DNA of 64,000 bases from Streptomyces katrae (GTDB lineage Bacteria > Actinomycetota > Actinomycetes > Streptomycetales > Streptomycetaceae), in NCBI RefSeq assembly GCF_000717655.1, contig NZ_JNZY01000016.1, forward strand, positions 1 to 64,000, written 5' to 3'. This document shows positions 63,677-64,000 of the stretch, in pieces (position 1 is the first letter of the stretch; the number at the start of each line of letters is the position of its first letter). The translations under genes were made by a program, and so were the position numbers. The notes beneath the pieces are model-generated. The model ran no database searches. It was not told the origin of the DNA and saw only the letters and a program-made list of their open reading frames with translations.

Positions 63677-64000
63677 GTGCCCGGCCATCCGGTCCAGCCC
63701 GTCCAGCCCGCTCAGCCGCCCCAGTCCGTCCGCTCCGTCCGGACCGCGCAGCACACCGACCGGACCGCGCAGCACACCGACATGACCCCGCATGTCACCC
63801 CCGCCCCCGTTCACCCGTCCGTGCATCCCGGCAGACGCCCCCATGACGACCCCGCGGGTGACGTGGTGCGCTGGGCCGCCTTCAGCTGCCTGCTCGTCCC
63901 CGTGGTGCTCGTCGTCTACGGGACCTCCTTCGGCGGGGCCGCCGTCGCCACGCTCGGGCTGGTCGCCGTCACGGCCGCGTGCCGGGCGATGCTGCGGTAC
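63677..64000 (+). CDS. Partial gene, N-terminus of a membrane protein
   Basis: The 5' 108 codons are visible and the frame runs off the window. The N-terminal 60 residues are a Pro/Gln/His-rich tail with the heptad RTAQHTD twice in tandem (a 21-bp repeat near 63739-63780). Two membrane helices follow (WAAFSCLLVPVVLVVYGTSF and AAVATLGLVAVTAA). The GTG is preceded by CAGGGAG at 6 bp. Function cannot be told from this part. Confidence 0.65.
   Translation, partial: MPGHPVQPVQPAQPPQSVRSVRTAQHTDRTAQHTDMTPHVTPAPVHPSVHPGRRPHDDPAGDVVRWAAFSCLLVPVVLVVYGTSFGGAAVATLGLVAVTAACRAMLRY

Overview
This window is a piece of the core chromosome of a Streptomyces (high-GC actinobacterium). The signs are very high GC with strong third-position GC bias, many GTG starts and frequent ATGA/GTGA overlaps, long GC-rich hairpin terminators without clear U-tracts, a desferrioxamine locus (desE, a siderophore-interacting gene, desABCD) under DtxR-type iron boxes, and a CsoR-type copper box. 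No rRNA, tRNA, CRISPR array, insertion sequence or prophage was seen. The window ends inside a gene.

Layout. 0.2-2.6 kb: a secreted WxL-like protein and a membrane-anchored DUF916-type partner. 2.8-10 kb: myo-inositol catabolism, iolCBDA on the minus strand and an IolE/IolI-like protein plus iolG on the plus strand. 10.3-13.7 kb: a small helix-turn-helix protein, then an MMPL exporter divergent from its likely TetR repressor, with two operator-like palindromes between them. 13.7-16.4 kb: copper homeostasis (CsoR box, copZ, copA). 16.8-20.5 kb: citrate synthase and RecD2 helicase. 20.8-28.4 kb: DUF937 protein, GNAT, EamA permease, LysR regulator, NagZ-type glycosidase, S37 peptidase and small exported or membrane proteins. 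28.5-33 kb: a fused TMD-NBD-TMD-NBD ABC exporter with one degenerate ATP site, and a UTRA protein with no DNA-binding domain. 33.2-37.5 kb: ThDP enzyme, agmatinase family hydrolase and a divergent PucR regulator. 37.6-43 kb: small secreted protein, acyl-CoA dehydrogenase, TesB thioesterase, membrane protein, MarR/SDR pair and a conserved protein. 43.1-49.7 kb: TetR plus a leucine/isovalerate degradation operon (methylcrotonyl-CoA carboxylase beta and alpha, HMG-CoA lyase, acyl-CoA dehydrogenase). 49.7-57.1 kb: desferrioxamine uptake and biosynthesis. 57.2-64 kb: GH20 hexosaminidase, DUF4429/SHOCT protein, small conserved protein, glmS, acetate-type permease, universal stress protein and a partial membrane protein.

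The genes mostly form carbon- and metal-handling modules, each with its own local regulator. Inositol and leucine modules feed acetyl-CoA and related acyl-CoAs to citrate synthase. Two glycosidases and GlmS bracket amino-sugar turnover and synthesis. Iron and copper modules carry textbook operators.

The most unusual observation is a ~61-bp GC-rich palindromic repeat that sits in frame inside two unrelated enzymes, IolB and the carboxylase alpha subunit. The alpha subunit has a second, shorter copy in the opposite orientation, and a shorter possible relative lies in the hairpin after the SDR gene. This looks like a dispersed element tolerated as protein sequence.
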